A DNA stretch of 64,000 bases, taken from the NCBI GenBank assembly GCA_009773515.1, contig WSXX01000006.1, positions 62,001 through 126,000 of the forward strand, written 5' to 3'. Below are positions 1 to 8,283 of this stretch, one piece after another. The number at the start of each line of letters is the position of its first letter. Position 1 is the stretch's first letter. The notes beneath the pieces were generated by a model. That model was given only the letters and a program-made list of their open reading frames with translations. It was not told where the DNA came from and did no database searches. The position numbers were made by a program, and so were the translations under genes. The stretch is from Bacteroidota bacterium. Lineage in GTDB: Bacteria > Bacteroidota > Bacteroidia > Bacteroidales > Lentimicrobiaceae.

Positions 1-50
1 GGTTCTGGTGTAAACTGCCGATCGGTATAGTACGCAATATTTTTACGCAT
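1..50 (-). CDS. 5' end of an unidentified gene, cut by the window edge
   Basis: An open frame starts with ATG at 50 and runs leftward out of the window; only about 16 codons are visible (MRKNIAYYTDRQFTPE). A -7 box on the same strand (73-80) ends 22 bp before the ATG, and an in-frame TAA closes the frame upstream, which supports this start. Too little is visible to assign a family. It would be transcribed away from the acyl-CoA reductase in the same direction. Confidence 0.35.
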   Translation of the reverse strand, partial: MRKNIAYYTDRQFTPE

Positions 51-72
51 TATCCAGGCATTTTTGGGTTTG

Positions 73-80
73 CAAAAGTA
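73..80 (-). promoter_or_regulatory. -7 promoter box (TACTTTTG) for the gene starting at 50
   Basis: The minus strand reads TACTTTTG, matching the Bacteroidota consensus TANNTTTG. It lies 22 bp upstream of the ATG at 50. No clear TTTG -33 box was found, so this is a motif-level call. Confidence 0.4.
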
Positions 81-131
81 GAAACATTTTTCTTAATCAC
101 CAAAAAATCTGCAACTTATTTTCATACAATC

Positions 132-155
132 TTTTGAACATTTACCTGTTCAAAA
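132..155. promoter_or_regulatory. Perfect 9-bp inverted repeat, possible operator
   Basis: TTTTGAACA, a 6-bp spacer, then TGTTCAAAA: both arms are exact reverse complements. It lies between two minus-strand -7 boxes (73-80 and 167-174) in the region between the left-edge gene and the acyl-CoA reductase gene. A further partial arm (TGTTCA) lies near 192-197. It has no T-tract and so is unlike a terminator; a dimeric regulator site is the simplest reading. Confidence 0.45.
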
Positions 156-166
156 CAATTTGAATG

Positions 167-174
167 CAAAGGTA
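167..174 (-). promoter_or_regulatory. -7 promoter box (TACCTTTG), minus strand
   Basis: The minus strand reads TACCTTTG (TANNTTTG consensus) upstream of the 132-155 palindrome and of the gene starting at 50. If active, the palindrome would lie in the early transcribed region. Confidence 0.35.
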
Positions 175-212
175 ATGTCATAAACATATTTGTTCAGTGA
201 ATTGAGCATTCT

Positions 213-1238
213 CTATTTACTGAAAGTATTTAAAAATGAAATAAACCGGTCAGCATTCCGGAACTCATTGACCGAACTGCCAAAAAGTCGCTCACTCTTC
301 GCAGGCTCAGGCTTTGAGCAATAAACTTTCTTACCGGCTGTTAATTCCATAATTTCTGCAGAAGTTTTATATTCCCGATAATTTAAAACTCCGGTATGCC
401 TGGCATTTAAATTGTTTTTTCTGATCAGAAGAAACCCATTGTCAATAAAAGACTCTCCCGAGACCAGAAAGGCAGCTTTTCTGTATTCGTAATGGTTGAA
501 ATAGCGGGAATGATTGCTGTACCAGTCAAACTTTTTTAATGATCTGAGCAGGCTGCTGAAATCGTATGATTCGGGTACTAAAAGCTCAGAAATATTATGT
601 ATTGAACGACCAAAATACATGCAAATGTCAGTTGCCAATGCATCCAGTTCTTCGTTTGTTTCATTATCGGTAATATAAGCAATCGGACCATTTTCAGGCA
701 ATACCTCAGAAAACAATGGTTTGCTCGAAAGGTATTTCATTTGAGTTTCGGCAGGCTTTTCTCCTGCAATTACATAACCGGAAACTGTTCCGAAAGGTTT
801 ATCGGCAAATTCTGCATTGGCTGCAATTCCTGGAAAATAATTTTCCAATAAATGAAAGAATGCTTCATAATGTTTTTGTTCAGTAGTGTCGGTTTTAATA
901 ATGCACCTGAAACCATTCAGCAATGAAACAAAGAGAGGCATCATACCATCGAAAGGCGAAAGTGGACGTAACCAGAAACCCAGGGTGCTGGCAGACGTTA
1001 ATTTGTTTTGCATGAGCAATTGCCGGCTACCAGACTGCAAACCATCCCCGAATGACTGTAAAGCATTTGAAAGGTGAGGTCTGGTGAACCATGGGTGATA
1101 ACCATCAATTTTGCTGATTAATAATTCAATATTATCATTGGTCAAATAATTTTGCTCATCAACTGTCTTTTTCATTCGAAAATCGATGGTCAGTTGCTCT
1201 ATTTGTTCATCTGGTAATTCTGATGGTTTTGAAAACAT
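213..1238 (-). CDS. LuxC-like acyl-CoA reductase
   Basis: A 341-residue protein resembling the acyl-CoA reductases (LuxC-like aldehyde dehydrogenase superfamily) that are widespread in Bacteroidota; the family reduces fatty acyl-CoA or acyl-ACP to aldehyde with NADPH. The middle part (STLGFWLRPLSPFDG) and the C-terminal tail (RFISFLNTFSK) look like the family, but I cannot confirm a catalytic Cys by eye, so the function is by family only. The frame opens at a TTG at 1259, but a TAATTTTG -7 box covers 1257-1264, so translation more likely begins at the ATG at 1238, residue 8 of the longer frame. It is divergent from the secreted protein at 1314. Confidence 0.7.
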   Translation of the reverse strand: MFSKPSELPDEQIEQLTIDFRMKKTVDEQNYLTNDNIELLISKIDGYHPWFTRPHLSNALQSFGDGLQSGSRQLLMQNKLTSASTLGFWLRPLSPFDGMMPLFVSLLNGFRCIIKTDTTEQKHYEAFFHLLENYFPGIAANAEFADKPFGTVSGYVIAGEKPAETQMKYLSSKPLFSEVLPENGPIAYITDNETNEELDALATDICMYFGRSIHNISELLVPESYDFSSLLRSLKKFDWYSNHSRYFNHYEYRKAAFLVSGESFIDNGFLLIRKNNLNARHTGVLNYREYKTSAEIMELTAGKKVYCSKPEPAKSERLFGSSVNEFRNADRFISFLNTFSK

Positions 1239-1256
1239 ATCTCTTAATCTTTCGTG

Positions 1257-1264
1257 CAAAATTA
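1257..1264 (-). promoter_or_regulatory. -7 promoter box (TAATTTTG) for acyl-CoA reductase
   Basis: The minus strand reads TAATTTTG (TANNTTTG). It overlaps the upstream TTG start candidate at 1259, and so favours the ATG at 1238. Confidence 0.45.
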
Positions 1265-1313
1265 TAATAACCTTATATTTACACGTTATTAAATTTAAAA
1301 CAATTACCTCCTG

Positions 1314-2252
1314 ATGAATTACTGGTTCAGATTCAGTCTTATTTTATTGCTCTGGTTTGTTATATCAGCGCACATTTGTGTTGCACAAACCTCTGAAATT
1401 AAGGATGCAGAAAAATCCATGATGGAACTTCTGAAAGAAACCCGTCAGGAAAAAAGTGACTCTGCAAGGATAATCCTGAATGAAAAACTGGTTTTATTGC
1501 TTGCAAAAACCTTAAGTATTCAGGATTCATATCAGTGGCCTTTTGATTCATTGAATATCGGAAAACTAAAATCGACTGACAATAAAATAAGGATTTTCAA
1601 CTGGAATATTCAGCAGAATGATCGTACCAACCTCTATTCAATGGTTATGTTGAACATAGAGAAGAATAAGGTTATCGTTTTTAAAACAATTCCTTCTCTT
1701 CAGAAACTGGATGATATCGAAGTTTACAAAGATGGCAACTGGCCTGGCGGATTGTTTTACAAAATAATTGAACGTAAAGATGGACCAAAGAACTTTTACA
1801 TTCTTCTTTCCTGGGATGGTTTCAGCCCACAGGCCAGCAGAAAATCAATAGATGCCCTTTCATTTGATACAGATGGTATGCCCGTGTTCGGCGCTCCGGT
1901 TTTTAAAACCAAAGAGGGTTTAAAAAATCGTGTAGTTTCGGAATACGCTGCTACTTCGGCATTTACCCAGACTTATGACAGACAAAAGATTACACTCTCA
2001 AATGTCAGAAAGTCACAACGTAAGATTGATGATGAAATCATTGTGCTTGATCGGTTAGTGCCTATGAGTGAAGCACTTGAAGGCCAAAGATGGGCATATG
2101 TGCCGGCGGGAAATATTTACGATGGTTATGTTTACTTTAACAACTACTGGACATTTGTTGAAGATATCGCTCCCCGTAATCCGGCTGAAGCAGGAAAAAA
2201 ACCTTCGAAGAAACCGGTTTCATATGATCTTTTCCCTGAAAAACAAAACTGA
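1314..2252 (+). CDS. Secreted protein of unknown function
   Basis: A 312-residue protein with a typical signal peptide: a long hydrophobic run at residues 5-20 and Ala-Gln at about 24-25 as a likely cleavage site. The mature part has no domain I recognise; it is rich in aromatic and beta-type residues (for example FNWNIQQNDRTNLYSMV near residue 100) and ends in a Lys/Pro-rich stretch. The absence of a Lys-Gly anchor or sorting tail suggests a periplasmic protein. It sits alone between the divergent acyl-CoA reductase and serC, separated from serC by 213 bp with its own promoter. Function is not inferable from the sequence. Confidence 0.75.
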   Translation: MNYWFRFSLILLLWFVISAHICVAQTSEIKDAEKSMMELLKETRQEKSDSARIILNEKLVLLLAKTLSIQDSYQWPFDSLNIGKLKSTDNKIRIFNWNIQQNDRTNLYSMVMLNIEKNKVIVFKTIPSLQKLDDIEVYKDGNWPGGLFYKIIERKDGPKNFYILLSWDGFSPQASRKSIDALSFDTDGMPVFGAPVFKTKEGLKNRVVSEYAATSAFTQTYDRQKITLSNVRKSQRKIDDEIIVLDRLVPMSEALEGQRWAYVPAGNIYDGYVYFNNYWTFVEDIAPRNPAEAGKKPSKKPVSYDLFPEKQN

Positions 2253-2383
2253 AGATCAGGATCAAAACAGCCAGGTGTTTGTTTACAAATGCAACAAGCC
2301 ACAGAGTTATTCAATTGATTATATGATACATAGATCATCAAAATAAAAGTATTTCTTTGTGATTGCAGGTATTTAAATCTTTA

Positions 2384-2391
2384 TACCTTTG
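2384..2391 (+). promoter_or_regulatory. -7 promoter box (TACCTTTG) for serC
   Basis: TACCTTTG matches TANNTTTG; a TTG lies 18 bp upstream as a possible -33 element. The serC ATG follows 74 bp later. Confidence 0.45.
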
Positions 2392-2465
2392 TTCCGGATT
2401 ACAGCAATTTCTGTCGAACAACAGCCAAAAAAACATATCATCAAAAACCTAAAATCAACAACATC

Positions 2466-3536
2466 ATGAAAAAACACAATTTCAATGCCGGCCCATCCAT
2501 TCTGCCTCAGATAGCCATTGAGAATACTGCAAAAGCAGTTCTCGATCTGAATGGAATAGGTTTGTCTTTACTGGAAATTTCACACCGAAGCAAAGACTTT
2601 CAGGCTGTAATCGACGAAGCGGTAGCTTTGTTTAAGGAGTTGCTGAACATCCCCGAAGGTTATCAGGTTATTTTCCTTGGCGGTGGAGCCAGCCTGCAGT
2701 TCTGCATGGTTCCGTTCAATATGATGGGAAAGAAATCAGCCTATCTTGAAACCGGTGTCTGGGCTAAAAAAGCGGCTAAAGAAGCTAAATATTTCGGAGA
2801 AGCAGTAACAGTAGCTTCATCATCCGACAAAAACTTCAATTATATCCCTACCGGATATACCGTACCCGAAGATGCTGATTATTTCCACATTACTACCAAC
2901 AATACAATCTACGGAACTGAAATCAGAACCGATTATGATTGTAAAGTTCCGTTGATTGCCGATATGTCAAGCGATATATTGAGCCGCCCGGTTGACATTT
3001 CGAAATATGCCCTTATTTATGGTGGTGCCCAGAAAAATCTGGGACCTGCAGGTGTTACTTTTATAATTGTGCGCGAGGATCTTTTAGGAAAAGTTGAAAG
3101 ACCAATTCCAACTATGCTTGACTACAGAACACACATCAAGGAAGGTTCTATGTTCAATACTCCTCCATGTTTGCCAATTTTTACTGTTAAAGAGACCTTA
3201 AAGTGGATCAAATCATTAGGTGGTGTTGAGGTCATCGAAAAGATGAACATCGAAAAAGCCAACTTGCTTTATAACGCCATTGACAACAGTAAAATGTTTG
3301 TTGGTACTGCTGAAATAGACAGCCGTTCTCTCATGAACATCTGTTTCGTGATGAAAGATGAATACAAAGATAAAGAAGATGCTTTTATGGATTTTGCCAA
3401 GAATCACGGTATGATTGGCATCAAGGGACATCGTTCTGTTGGCGGTTTCAGGGCTTCAACATACAATGCGCTGCCAATAGAGAGTGTTCAGGCTCTGGTA
3501 GATTGTATGATGGATTTTGAAAAAGAAAATGCATAA
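2466..3536 (+). CDS. serC: Phosphoserine aminotransferase
   Basis: A 356-residue class V, PLP-dependent aminotransferase that converts 3-phosphohydroxypyruvate to 3-phosphoserine in serine biosynthesis, and the analogous step in de novo pyridoxal phosphate synthesis. The N-terminus ([10 protein letters not shown]) and the GGGASLQF segment near residue 75 are SerC signatures, and the PLP lysine is K190 in [11 protein letters not shown]. Length matches the family. The start ATG at 2466 is directly before the conserved N-terminus. No serA lies beside it in this window; a strong terminator follows at 3557, so it is probably monocistronic. Confidence 0.97.
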   Translation: MKKHNFNAGPSILPQIAIENTAKAVLDLNGIGLSLLEISHRSKDFQAVIDEAVALFKELLNIPEGYQVIFLGGGASLQFCMVPFNMMGKKSAYLETGVWAKKAAKEAKYFGEAVTVASSSDKNFNYIPTGYTVPEDADYFHITTNNTIYGTEIRTDYDCKVPLIADMSSDILSRPVDISKYALIYGGAQKNLGPAGVTFIIVREDLLGKVERPIPTMLDYRTHIKEGSMFNTPPCLPIFTVKETLKWIKSLGGVEVIEKMNIEKANLLYNAIDNSKMFVGTAEIDSRSLMNICFVMKDEYKDKEDAFMDFAKNHGMIGIKGHRSVGGFRASTYNALPIESVQALVDCMMDFEKENA

Positions 3537-3556
3537 AATCAATGCATAATTTATAA

Positions 3557-3585
3557 AAACCGGCCATAACTGGCCGGTTTTTTTT
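3557..3585 (+). terminator. Rho-independent terminator after serC
   Basis: A perfect 10-bp stem (AAACCGGCCA / TGGCCGGTTT) with a 4-nt loop, followed by a T-run, 20 bp after the serC stop. The T-run merges into a -7 box for the next gene. Confidence 0.9.
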
Positions 3586-3592
3586 ATCTTTG
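3585..3592 (+). promoter_or_regulatory. -7 promoter box (TATCTTTG) for aat-guaD
   Basis: TATCTTTG matches TANNTTTG and starts in the T-run of the serC terminator, an end-to-end terminator/promoter arrangement. Transcription would begin close to 3600, about 30 nt before the TTG start of aat. Confidence 0.45.
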
Positions 3593-3632
3593 CTTTTTCA
3601 ATCATATTTACAATTACCATATAAATAGTAAA

Positions 3633-4346
3633 TTGACAAGCATAAGCAGGCACAGGGTTAAATATCTGAGAGGGAATGATGAATTCCCTCCGGTAACTGA
3701 TTCCAGATCTGATGGTCTTCTGGCTGCCGGAGGTGGACTTACAACAGAGCGTTTGCTTACTGCATACCGCAGTGGTATATTCCCCTGGTTTGATGAGTGG
3801 TCACCTATTTTATGGTACTCTCCCCCTGTTAGGTGCATTTTAGAACCAACCTCTTTCTTCAGATCAAAATCGCTCAGACAAAAAATAAAAAACAGCGGAT
3901 TTACTTGTAGTTTTGATTCTGATTTTAACTCGGTTATTGAAAGTTGTGCGCTGATTGAAAGATCATTTGCCACCGGCACCTGGATTGTCCCCGAAATGAT
4001 TAATGCTTATAAACTGTTACATACTAAAGGTTATGCTCACTCAGTTGAAGTATGGCACAATGGCATTCTGGCCGGTGGGTTATATGGTGTTTCATTGGGC
4101 AAGGCTTTTTTTGGAGAATCAATGTTTCATCGAAAAACCGATGCATCCAAAGTTGCTTTACACTATCTTTGCATGACACTTGAAAAGGAAAATTTTCATT
4201 TTGTTGATGCACAGATGGAAACACCTCACCTTCTTAGTTTGGGTGCAACAACCATTAATAGAGAAGATTACATTATAAAACTTGAAAATGCATTGCAACA
4301 TGAATCATTAACAGGTTCGTGGAAAAGTTTGTTTAAGAATGAATGA
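3633..4346 (+). CDS. aat: Leucyl/phenylalanyl-tRNA--protein transferase
   Basis: A 237-residue Aat enzyme, which transfers Leu or Phe from tRNA to N-terminal Arg/Lys of proteins and so feeds the N-degron pathway. Family motifs are clear: FPP near residue 18, GLLAAGG with a following AYRSGIFPWF near 28-50, WYSPPVRC near 60, and GGLYGVSLGKAFFGESMF near 148-165. The first codon is TTG at 3633; no ATG or GTG occurs before the conserved part, and the -7 box at 3585 places the transcript start just upstream. It overlaps guaD by 8 nt, so the two are likely cotranscribed. Confidence 0.95.
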   Translation: MTSISRHRVKYLRGNDEFPPVTDSRSDGLLAAGGGLTTERLLTAYRSGIFPWFDEWSPILWYSPPVRCILEPTSFFRSKSLRQKIKNSGFTCSFDSDFNSVIESCALIERSFATGTWIVPEMINAYKLLHTKGYAHSVEVWHNGILAGGLYGVSLGKAFFGESMFHRKTDASKVALHYLCMTLEKENFHFVDAQMETPHLLSLGATTINREDYIIKLENALQHESLTGSWKSLFKNE

Positions 4347-4815
4347 AAATATAAACCAATATATGGCTGAGGCCATCAGGCTGGCCAGGCAGAACATTAC
4401 CTCGGGGCTTGGCGGTCCGTTTGGAGCTGTAGTGGTAAAGAACGGCGAAATTATTGCCAGGGGAACAAATCGGGTTACCTGCGATAATGACCCAACTGCC
4501 CATGCTGAAGTCGTTGCGATTCGTGAAGCTTGTAAAGCACTTGATAGTTTTCAACTAGATGAATGCGAAATATATTGCTCATGCGAACCATGCCCTATGT
4601 GTCTGGGAGCTATTTACTGGGCAAGGCCTGCACGTATATATTTTGCTGCAGGACGCAACGATGCAGCTGATGCTGGTTTTGACGATAACTTCATTTATAA
4701 AGAAATCGGTGCAAACATAAATGAAAGAAAAATCCCTGCCAGTCAGATACTTCGCAACGAAGCTGTTGAAGTATTCAGGGAATGGAAAGAATCTGATATT
4801 AAAATCCCTTATTAA
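4339..4815 (+). CDS. guaD: Guanine deaminase (cytidine deaminase fold)
   Basis: A 158-residue zinc deaminase converting guanine to xanthine. The zinc site is visible: H55-A-E57 (TAHAEVVAI), with E57 as the proton shuttle, and C85/C88 in PCPMC. The length and the C-terminal end KIPY with a terminal Tyr fit the Bacillus GuaD type, where the last Tyr closes the neighbouring active site, rather than the shorter TadA tRNA deaminase. It overlaps aat by 8 nt and is followed 17 bp later by the DUF3127 gene. A related nucleoside-deaminase activity is not excluded. Confidence 0.88.
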   Translation: MNENINQYMAEAIRLARQNITSGLGGPFGAVVVKNGEIIARGTNRVTCDNDPTAHAEVVAIREACKALDSFQLDECEIYCSCEPCPMCLGAIYWARPARIYFAAGRNDAADAGFDDNFIYKEIGANINERKIPASQILRNEAVEVFREWKESDIKIPY

Positions 4816-4832
4816 CCAATAAAATCAATATT

Positions 4833-5216
4833 ATGGCCTTTGAAATTACAGGAAAACTTGTCGAAAAGTACGACACACAAACTATGTCTGAGAAATTCAA
4901 GAAACGGGAATTTGTTGTTGAATACCGCGATAACCCCAACTCCAGTTTTTCAGAATTTCTTAAATTTCAGTTAACCCAGGATCGTTGCAACCTTATCGAT
5001 AATTATCAGGTTGGGCAGGATCTCAGAGTTGCTTTTAATTTAAGAGGACGCAAATGGGAGAAAGATGGAACTGTCAGCTATTTTTCAAACCTTGAAGCCT
5101 GGAAAATTGAATCAGCATCTGTTCAATCAGGTTCACCTGCTGCTTCCGGATCATTGCCTGACACTTCATCTTCAGTTTCAGCTGCTGATGATGCCAACAA
5201 TGACTTACCATTCTGA
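4833..5216 (+). CDS. DUF3127 protein with SSB-like C-terminal tip
   Basis: A 127-residue protein of the DUF3127 family, common in Bacteroidota and of unknown function. Residues 1-92 form the conserved part (MAFEITGKLVEKYDTQTMS, then KFQLTQDRCNLID near 47-60), predicted to be a small OB-like beta barrel. A Ser/Ala/Pro-rich linker follows, and the protein ends DDANNDLPF. That acidic stretch capped by a hydrophobic residue-Pro-Phe is the layout of the protein-interaction tip of single-stranded DNA-binding proteins (DDDIPF type). Its job may therefore be in DNA transactions, which is inference. It is the last gene of the aat-guaD run; a terminator follows at 5231. Confidence 0.85.
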   Translation: MAFEITGKLVEKYDTQTMSEKFKKREFVVEYRDNPNSSFSEFLKFQLTQDRCNLIDNYQVGQDLRVAFNLRGRKWEKDGTVSYFSNLEAWKIESASVQSGSPAASGSLPDTSSSVSAADDANNDLPF

Positions 5217-5230
5217 TCTGTTTTTAAATA

Positions 5231-5270
5231 AAGAGGCCGGTTACATTCAGCTGTGACCGGTCTTTTTTTT
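5231..5270 (+). terminator. Terminator after the aat-guaD-DUF3127 run
   Basis: A stem of about 10-11 bp (GGCCGGTTACA / TGTGACCGGTC with one mismatch) closed by a 6-nt loop and followed by eight Ts. Confidence 0.85.
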
Positions 5271-5365
5271 GTTTATTGGAACCTGTGATTCCAGAATGAA
5301 AATGCTGGCAGCCAATAATTTTTAACAGCAGAAATAATTGATGGCTGAATAGAAAAACTTCAAAC

Positions 5366-7309
5366 TCACGAAACAATATCAACAGTAAAGCTGAACTTAC
5401 TTCCTTTTCCCGGGATACTTTCAGCCAGAATCTGCGATTTATGAAGGTTCATAAACTCCTGACACAATATAAGTCCCAAACCGGTTCCTGTTTCGTTATT
5501 TGTCCCTGAATTTTTCATATTTCCGTCAAGCTTGAATAACCTGGATACCTCATCCTGAGTCATTCCAACTCCGGTATCAGAAACAATAACTTCAGCTTTG
5601 TTGCCGGCGCATTTGCAGCTGACTGTAACAGACCCGCCGTTTGGAGTAAATTTTACTGCATTGGTTAGTAAGTTGCGAAGAACAGTAAACAACATGTTTT
5701 TATCCGCTTTTACATTTACTTCTTTGGTAAAATCTTTAAATAAGGTAATTTGCTTGTTTTCGGCAGATGATCTTACGACATCTATCGAATTTTCAACCAA
5801 TTCTGACAAGCTGATTGTTTCAGGTTTAAAGTCGATCCGACCTGACTGAGCTCTGGACCAAGTGAGCAGGTTATCAAGAAGAGAATAAATCTGCTGACTT
5901 GAAATTCGAATGATATTAAGATATGATCGTTTTTCAGCATCAGTAATTTCATCAAACTCGTTATAGGCAAGATCGGCAAAGCCGAGCAATGATGTAAACG
6001 GATTTTTTAGATCATGCGCAATTATCGACAAAAATCTATCCTTGGTCAGAATAAGGTTTTCCAGTTCTGATTTCTGATTCTCAATTAACTTATTCTTTTC
6101 CTCCAGATTGTCAAAAGTTTTGGTTTTGGAATAATACTTTCTGAAAATTATAATTAAAAGCATCAGAACAAATAGTGAAACTCCAACCAGTGCAATCTTC
6201 GAGTTGTTATTACGTTCAATTTCAAGCGCTTGCTCCAGATTCTGCCTCAGCAATCTTTCATCCTGAAGTTCTCGAGTTCCCAGTCCGGGTTTAAAATCTG
6301 ATCGGGCGAGCTGTTCATTGTATTGTTCATTATAGAGACTGTCTTTTAGCTGAATATAGCTATTCAGATAATCATAGGCTATCGCGGATTTCCCCATTTT
6401 TATTGAAACACCGGCTAACTCTGAATAAGCATCCAGAATAACATTGGTGAGTTTCATCTGTCTGGCAATTACCAACCCGGCTTCGAGGCTGGCCAGGGCT
6501 TCTTTGTTTTTCCCTTTTTTAAAATATACAGATCCGAGTCCGATTCTGATGATCGATTCGTAAGCATTATCGCCGATTTCTCTCGCATAGACAAGTGCAT
6601 CTGAAAGATAGGTTTCAGCAACTAAAATATCATTTCTGGAAGTGTAGATTTTACCTAAGCTGGTTTTTATTACAATCAAAGCAACTTTATTCGACTGCAG
6701 CGTAAATCTTTGAGACCGTTCAAATCCATCACGTATGGGCCCATAATCCATACTTTTGTCTCTCAGAATACCTAAATTAAGGTAACTTGCTTCCAGATCG
6801 CGCAAATTGCTGAGTGAGTCAAAAATACTTTCGGCTCTTTCGTAATATTTAATTGCGGTTTCTACTTCACGTAATTCGTTATAAATAAAACCAAGATTAA
6901 TAAACGCATTGCCGGATTCTCTTCTAAAACCTCCCCGCTCAAAATAAATAAGTGCCAGTGAACTGTGAAAATTGGCTTTATCGAAACTTCGCATGATGCT
7001 GTATATCATGCCCAAATTGTACTGAGCATTAGCCCACGACACTGAATCACCTGATAATAAATATGTTTCAGATTCCTCGCTTATGTAGTCAATGGCAGAT
7101 AAATAATCACCTGTTTCAAAAGAAAGTTGTGAAAGTTTTTTCAGTAGTTCAAATTTAATCTGCGGATTATCAGCTCTTTCATACTTATCAACTAGGCTAT
7201 CCATTAAATATCCTTCAGAAGCAACTGATTGCATTGGTGCAACAGCAAATCCCAGCATCAAAAAGATGACAATAATTCCTGATAAGCCGGTGATTGTGTT
7301 TTTAATCAA
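5366..7309 (-). CDS. TPR-containing membrane histidine kinase
   Basis: A 647-residue sensor kinase. A signal peptide occupies about residues 1-30, followed by a periplasmic stretch of TPR-like helical repeats to about 340, a coiled segment, one transmembrane helix near 375-395 and a cytosolic kinase. The phospho-accepting His is H432 in SIIAHDLKNPFTSLLGFADL; the ATPase has an N box (NLLTNAVKF), G1 (DTGVGMT) and G2 (GTGLGL). No receiver domain is attached and no response regulator is next door, so it is an orphan whose partner lies elsewhere. It overlaps the upstream radical SAM gene by 4 nt (ATGA), implying translational coupling. Confidence 0.92.
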   Translation of the reverse strand: MIKNTITGLSGIIVIFLMLGFAVAPMQSVASEGYLMDSLVDKYERADNPQIKFELLKKLSQLSFETGDYLSAIDYISEESETYLLSGDSVSWANAQYNLGMIYSIMRSFDKANFHSSLALIYFERGGFRRESGNAFINLGFIYNELREVETAIKYYERAESIFDSLSNLRDLEASYLNLGILRDKSMDYGPIRDGFERSQRFTLQSNKVALIVIKTSLGKIYTSRNDILVAETYLSDALVYAREIGDNAYESIIRIGLGSVYFKKGKNKEALASLEAGLVIARQMKLTNVILDAYSELAGVSIKMGKSAIAYDYLNSYIQLKDSLYNEQYNEQLARSDFKPGLGTRELQDERLLRQNLEQALEIERNNNSKIALVGVSLFVLMLLIIIFRKYYSKTKTFDNLEEKNKLIENQKSELENLILTKDRFLSIIAHDLKNPFTSLLGFADLAYNEFDEITDAEKRSYLNIIRISSQQIYSLLDNLLTWSRAQSGRIDFKPETISLSELVENSIDVVRSSAENKQITLFKDFTKEVNVKADKNMLFTVLRNLLTNAVKFTPNGGSVTVSCKCAGNKAEVIVSDTGVGMTQDEVSRLFKLDGNMKNSGTNNETGTGLGLILCQEFMNLHKSQILAESIPGKGSKFSFTVDIVS

Positions 7310-8283
7310 GCTGTTTCCGGTTTTGGATTTAATTCTTCTTTGAATGGCTGGTTAAGCCTGAAATCGGGAAGGTATAACCGGCTGCTTTCCAGCTCCTGCA
7401 CCCAACCATTTTCCATGCCAAGGTTTTCCATTTCATGAATAATTTCATTGTATTCATCGGCCCTTAGAAATCGGTTAAGATTAACATGCGAAATTACTGA
7501 ATCCATTGGATAATACTGTGACATCAAAGAAATGTGTACCCTCGGGCTCAGGTTTTCTGCAATATTCCTGAGTACTCCTTTACTGTTTTCATTATAGCCT
7601 GGAAGCACAAGATGCCTGATGATCAATCCCGAGATTGCTCTTCCAAATTCATCCAAATGAAGGGGTGTACCTTTCTGACGAAACATTTCGCGAACGGCAA
7701 GGTTAGCAACATCCACATAATCAGATGAGTCGCTGAACTCTGCAGCCAGTTTTGCCTGAGAATATTTCAGATCAGGAAGATAAACATCAATGAGACCTTC
7801 TAATTGTTTTAACACTTCAACTTTGTCGTAAGCATTTGTATTGTAAACTATTACAGGCTTCCTTCCAATTTTATGAAGTGCGTTAATAATCCGGAGCATT
7901 TGAGGTATCATATGCGACGGGGAAACAAAACCAACTGCATGGCAACCCTGATCCAGACAACTGCAGATTTTTTCAACAATATCATTCAAAGTGCTGTAAC
8001 TCTTAATATTATTCAATGAATTGCTGCTTATTTGTTTGTTCTGACAAAAAATACATTGAAGGTTACAACTGTTAAAAAAAACATTACAGATTCCGATATC
8101 ACCGCTAATTGCTGGTTCTTCGCCCTTGTGAATACAAATTGAAGCTATTTCAAAGTCTGTGGATGTATTACAGTATCCTGAAATAAAACTGTTGCGGTCA
8201 GTATTACAATTTCTGGGACAAACCGAACAGTTGTAATGATCGTCAGAAATACTTTCAGAAAAAAAACTCTCAGAGGGCTTCAT
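7306..8283 (-). CDS. Radical SAM protein, PflA-like family
   Basis: A 325-residue radical SAM enzyme. The SAM cluster motif CX3CX2C is C73, C77, C80 (CNLQCIFC). A Cys-rich head (C19, C22, C26, C38) in the layout C-x2-C-P-R-x-C is typical of the proteins annotated as putative pyruvate formate-lyase activating enzymes. No glycyl-radical enzyme gene is nearby, and this subfamily often stands without one, so a true PflA role is doubtful. It is the first gene of a two-gene unit with the TPR histidine kinase, an unusual pairing. The ATG at 8283 is the first start in the frame. Confidence 0.88.
   Translation of the reverse strand: MKPSESFFSESISDDHYNCSVCPRNCNTDRNSFISGYCNTSTDFEIASICIHKGEEPAISGDIGICNVFFNSCNLQCIFCQNKQISSNSLNNIKSYSTLNDIVEKICSCLDQGCHAVGFVSPSHMIPQMLRIINALHKIGRKPVIVYNTNAYDKVEVLKQLEGLIDVYLPDLKYSQAKLAAEFSDSSDYVDVANLAVREMFRQKGTPLHLDEFGRAISGLIIRHLVLPGYNENSKGVLRNIAENLSPRVHISLMSQYYPMDSVISHVNLNRFLRADEYNEIIHEMENLGMENGWVQELESSRLYLPDFRLNQPFKEELNPKPETA

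Noticed and set aside
1-45. Sequence resembling part of an FMN riboswitch (CCGATCGGTATAGTACGC)
   Set aside because: Only one short block resembles the aptamer; the opposite strand reads as a gene start with its own -7 box, and the other conserved RFN blocks are absent from the visible sequence.
7306-8283. True pyruvate formate-lyase activating enzyme
   Set aside because: No pflB-like gene adjoins it, and the Cys-rich head is that of the broader putative-activase group.
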